DNA of 5,862 bases from an uncultured Lachnospiraceae bacterium (GTDB taxonomy: Bacteria > Bacillota > Clostridia > Lachnospirales > Lachnospiraceae), in NCBI GenBank assembly GCA_902797475.1, contig CADBTG010000085.1, forward strand, positions 1-5,862. Direction: 5' to 3'. The position numbers were made by a program, and so were the translations under genes. The notes under the pieces were generated by a model. That model was not told the DNA's origin and did not search any database. It was given only the letters and a program-made list of their open reading frames with translations. Position 1 is the first letter of the stretch. Each line of letters begins with the position of its first letter. Below, in pieces: positions 5,687 through 5,862 of this stretch.

Positions 5687-5862
5687 ATGCCTGCTTGTTA
5701 TACGCATAAAAAGACGGGGGCGAACGTACTTCGAAAGCTTTCCCCCGACACACGAAAGCTGATTAAGCAGCATCTTCCGTATTACTTAATCGGCCTGCAC
5801 GGACCGGATATCCTGTTTTACTGTCCCGCCGCATTCGGCAAGGAGGTATCCGCATACGGAAG
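5687..5862 (+). CDS. Zinc-dependent phospholipase C-like protein (3' end cut off by the window edge)
   Basis: Only the first 58 codons are visible. The start MPACYTHKKTGANVLRKLSP and the IGLHGPDILFY motif (residues 35-45) match the N-terminus of the zinc-dependent phospholipase C superfamily (Pfam PF00882 type), which is common as an uncharacterised cytosolic protein in Clostridia. H7 and D41 are candidates for metal ligands by analogy with the secreted enzymes. No signal peptide is present, unlike the classical toxins of Clostridium and Bacillus, so a role as an exported lecithinase is unlikely. The true substrate is unknown for this subgroup. Confidence 0.8.
   Translation, partial: MPACYTHKKTGANVLRKLSPDTRKLIKQHLPYYLIGLHGPDILFYCPAAFGKEVSAYG

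Noticed and set aside
4602..5753. A 383-codon open frame on the minus strand, longer than the gene opposite
   Set aside because: It would start inside the phospholipase C-like gene and cover the chaperone gene. The plus-strand reading has a good ribosome-binding site, a membrane helix and a coherent domain layout, while the antisense product has no recognisable features.

Overview
The window looks like a piece of a Gram-positive Clostridia chromosome, most likely Lachnospiraceae-like. Several things point there: strong AGGAGG/GGAGG ribosome-binding sites, housekeeping-type promoters with 17-base spacers, short U-tailed hairpins, G+C near half in the genes with AT-rich gaps, and the gene families present. 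The assignment is an inference; no rRNA or marker gene is present.

Layout. (1) Positions 1-2165, minus strand: a 3'-truncated gene for a GH94 cellobiose phosphorylase. It runs off the left edge with about 722 codons visible. It has a clear promoter (2215-2243) and ribosome-binding site. (2) Positions 2166-2641: a 476-base divergent intergenic region. It holds the phosphorylase promoter, then on the plus strand two well-formed promoters (2320-2348 and 2428-2456) that lead into two hairpins. The second hairpin, followed by a U-rich run, looks like an intrinsic terminator (2543-2582). No convincing protein gene lies here, so the arrangement suggests a roughly 120-nucleotide small RNA. Its C-rich stretch between the two hairpins resembles the seed of Gram-positive C-rich regulatory RNAs. 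A third plus-strand promoter (2580-2608) starts right at the terminator tail and serves the next genes. (3) Positions 2642-4574, plus strand: an S66-family (LD-carboxypeptidase/MccF-like) serine peptidase, then a COG1313 'PflX-type' radical SAM protein overlapping it by 14 bases, closed by a terminator hairpin at 4581-4608. (4) Positions 4671-5862, plus strand: a membrane-anchored protein resembling trigger factor but with an acidic linker where the FKBP prolyl-isomerase domain should be. It is followed 17 bases later by the start of a zinc-dependent phospholipase C-like gene that runs off the right edge.

Functionally the window is a set of small neighbouring transcription units rather than one pathway. 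The phosphorylase releases glucose-1-phosphate from imported cellobiose in the cytoplasm. The S66 peptidase would act on murein peptides or on peptide-nucleotide-like compounds. The radical SAM partner has no known substrate. The last two genes form their own operon with a probable extracytoplasmic chaperone. The most notable items are the candidate small RNA in the divergent gap and the FKBP-less, membrane-tethered trigger-factor-like protein.
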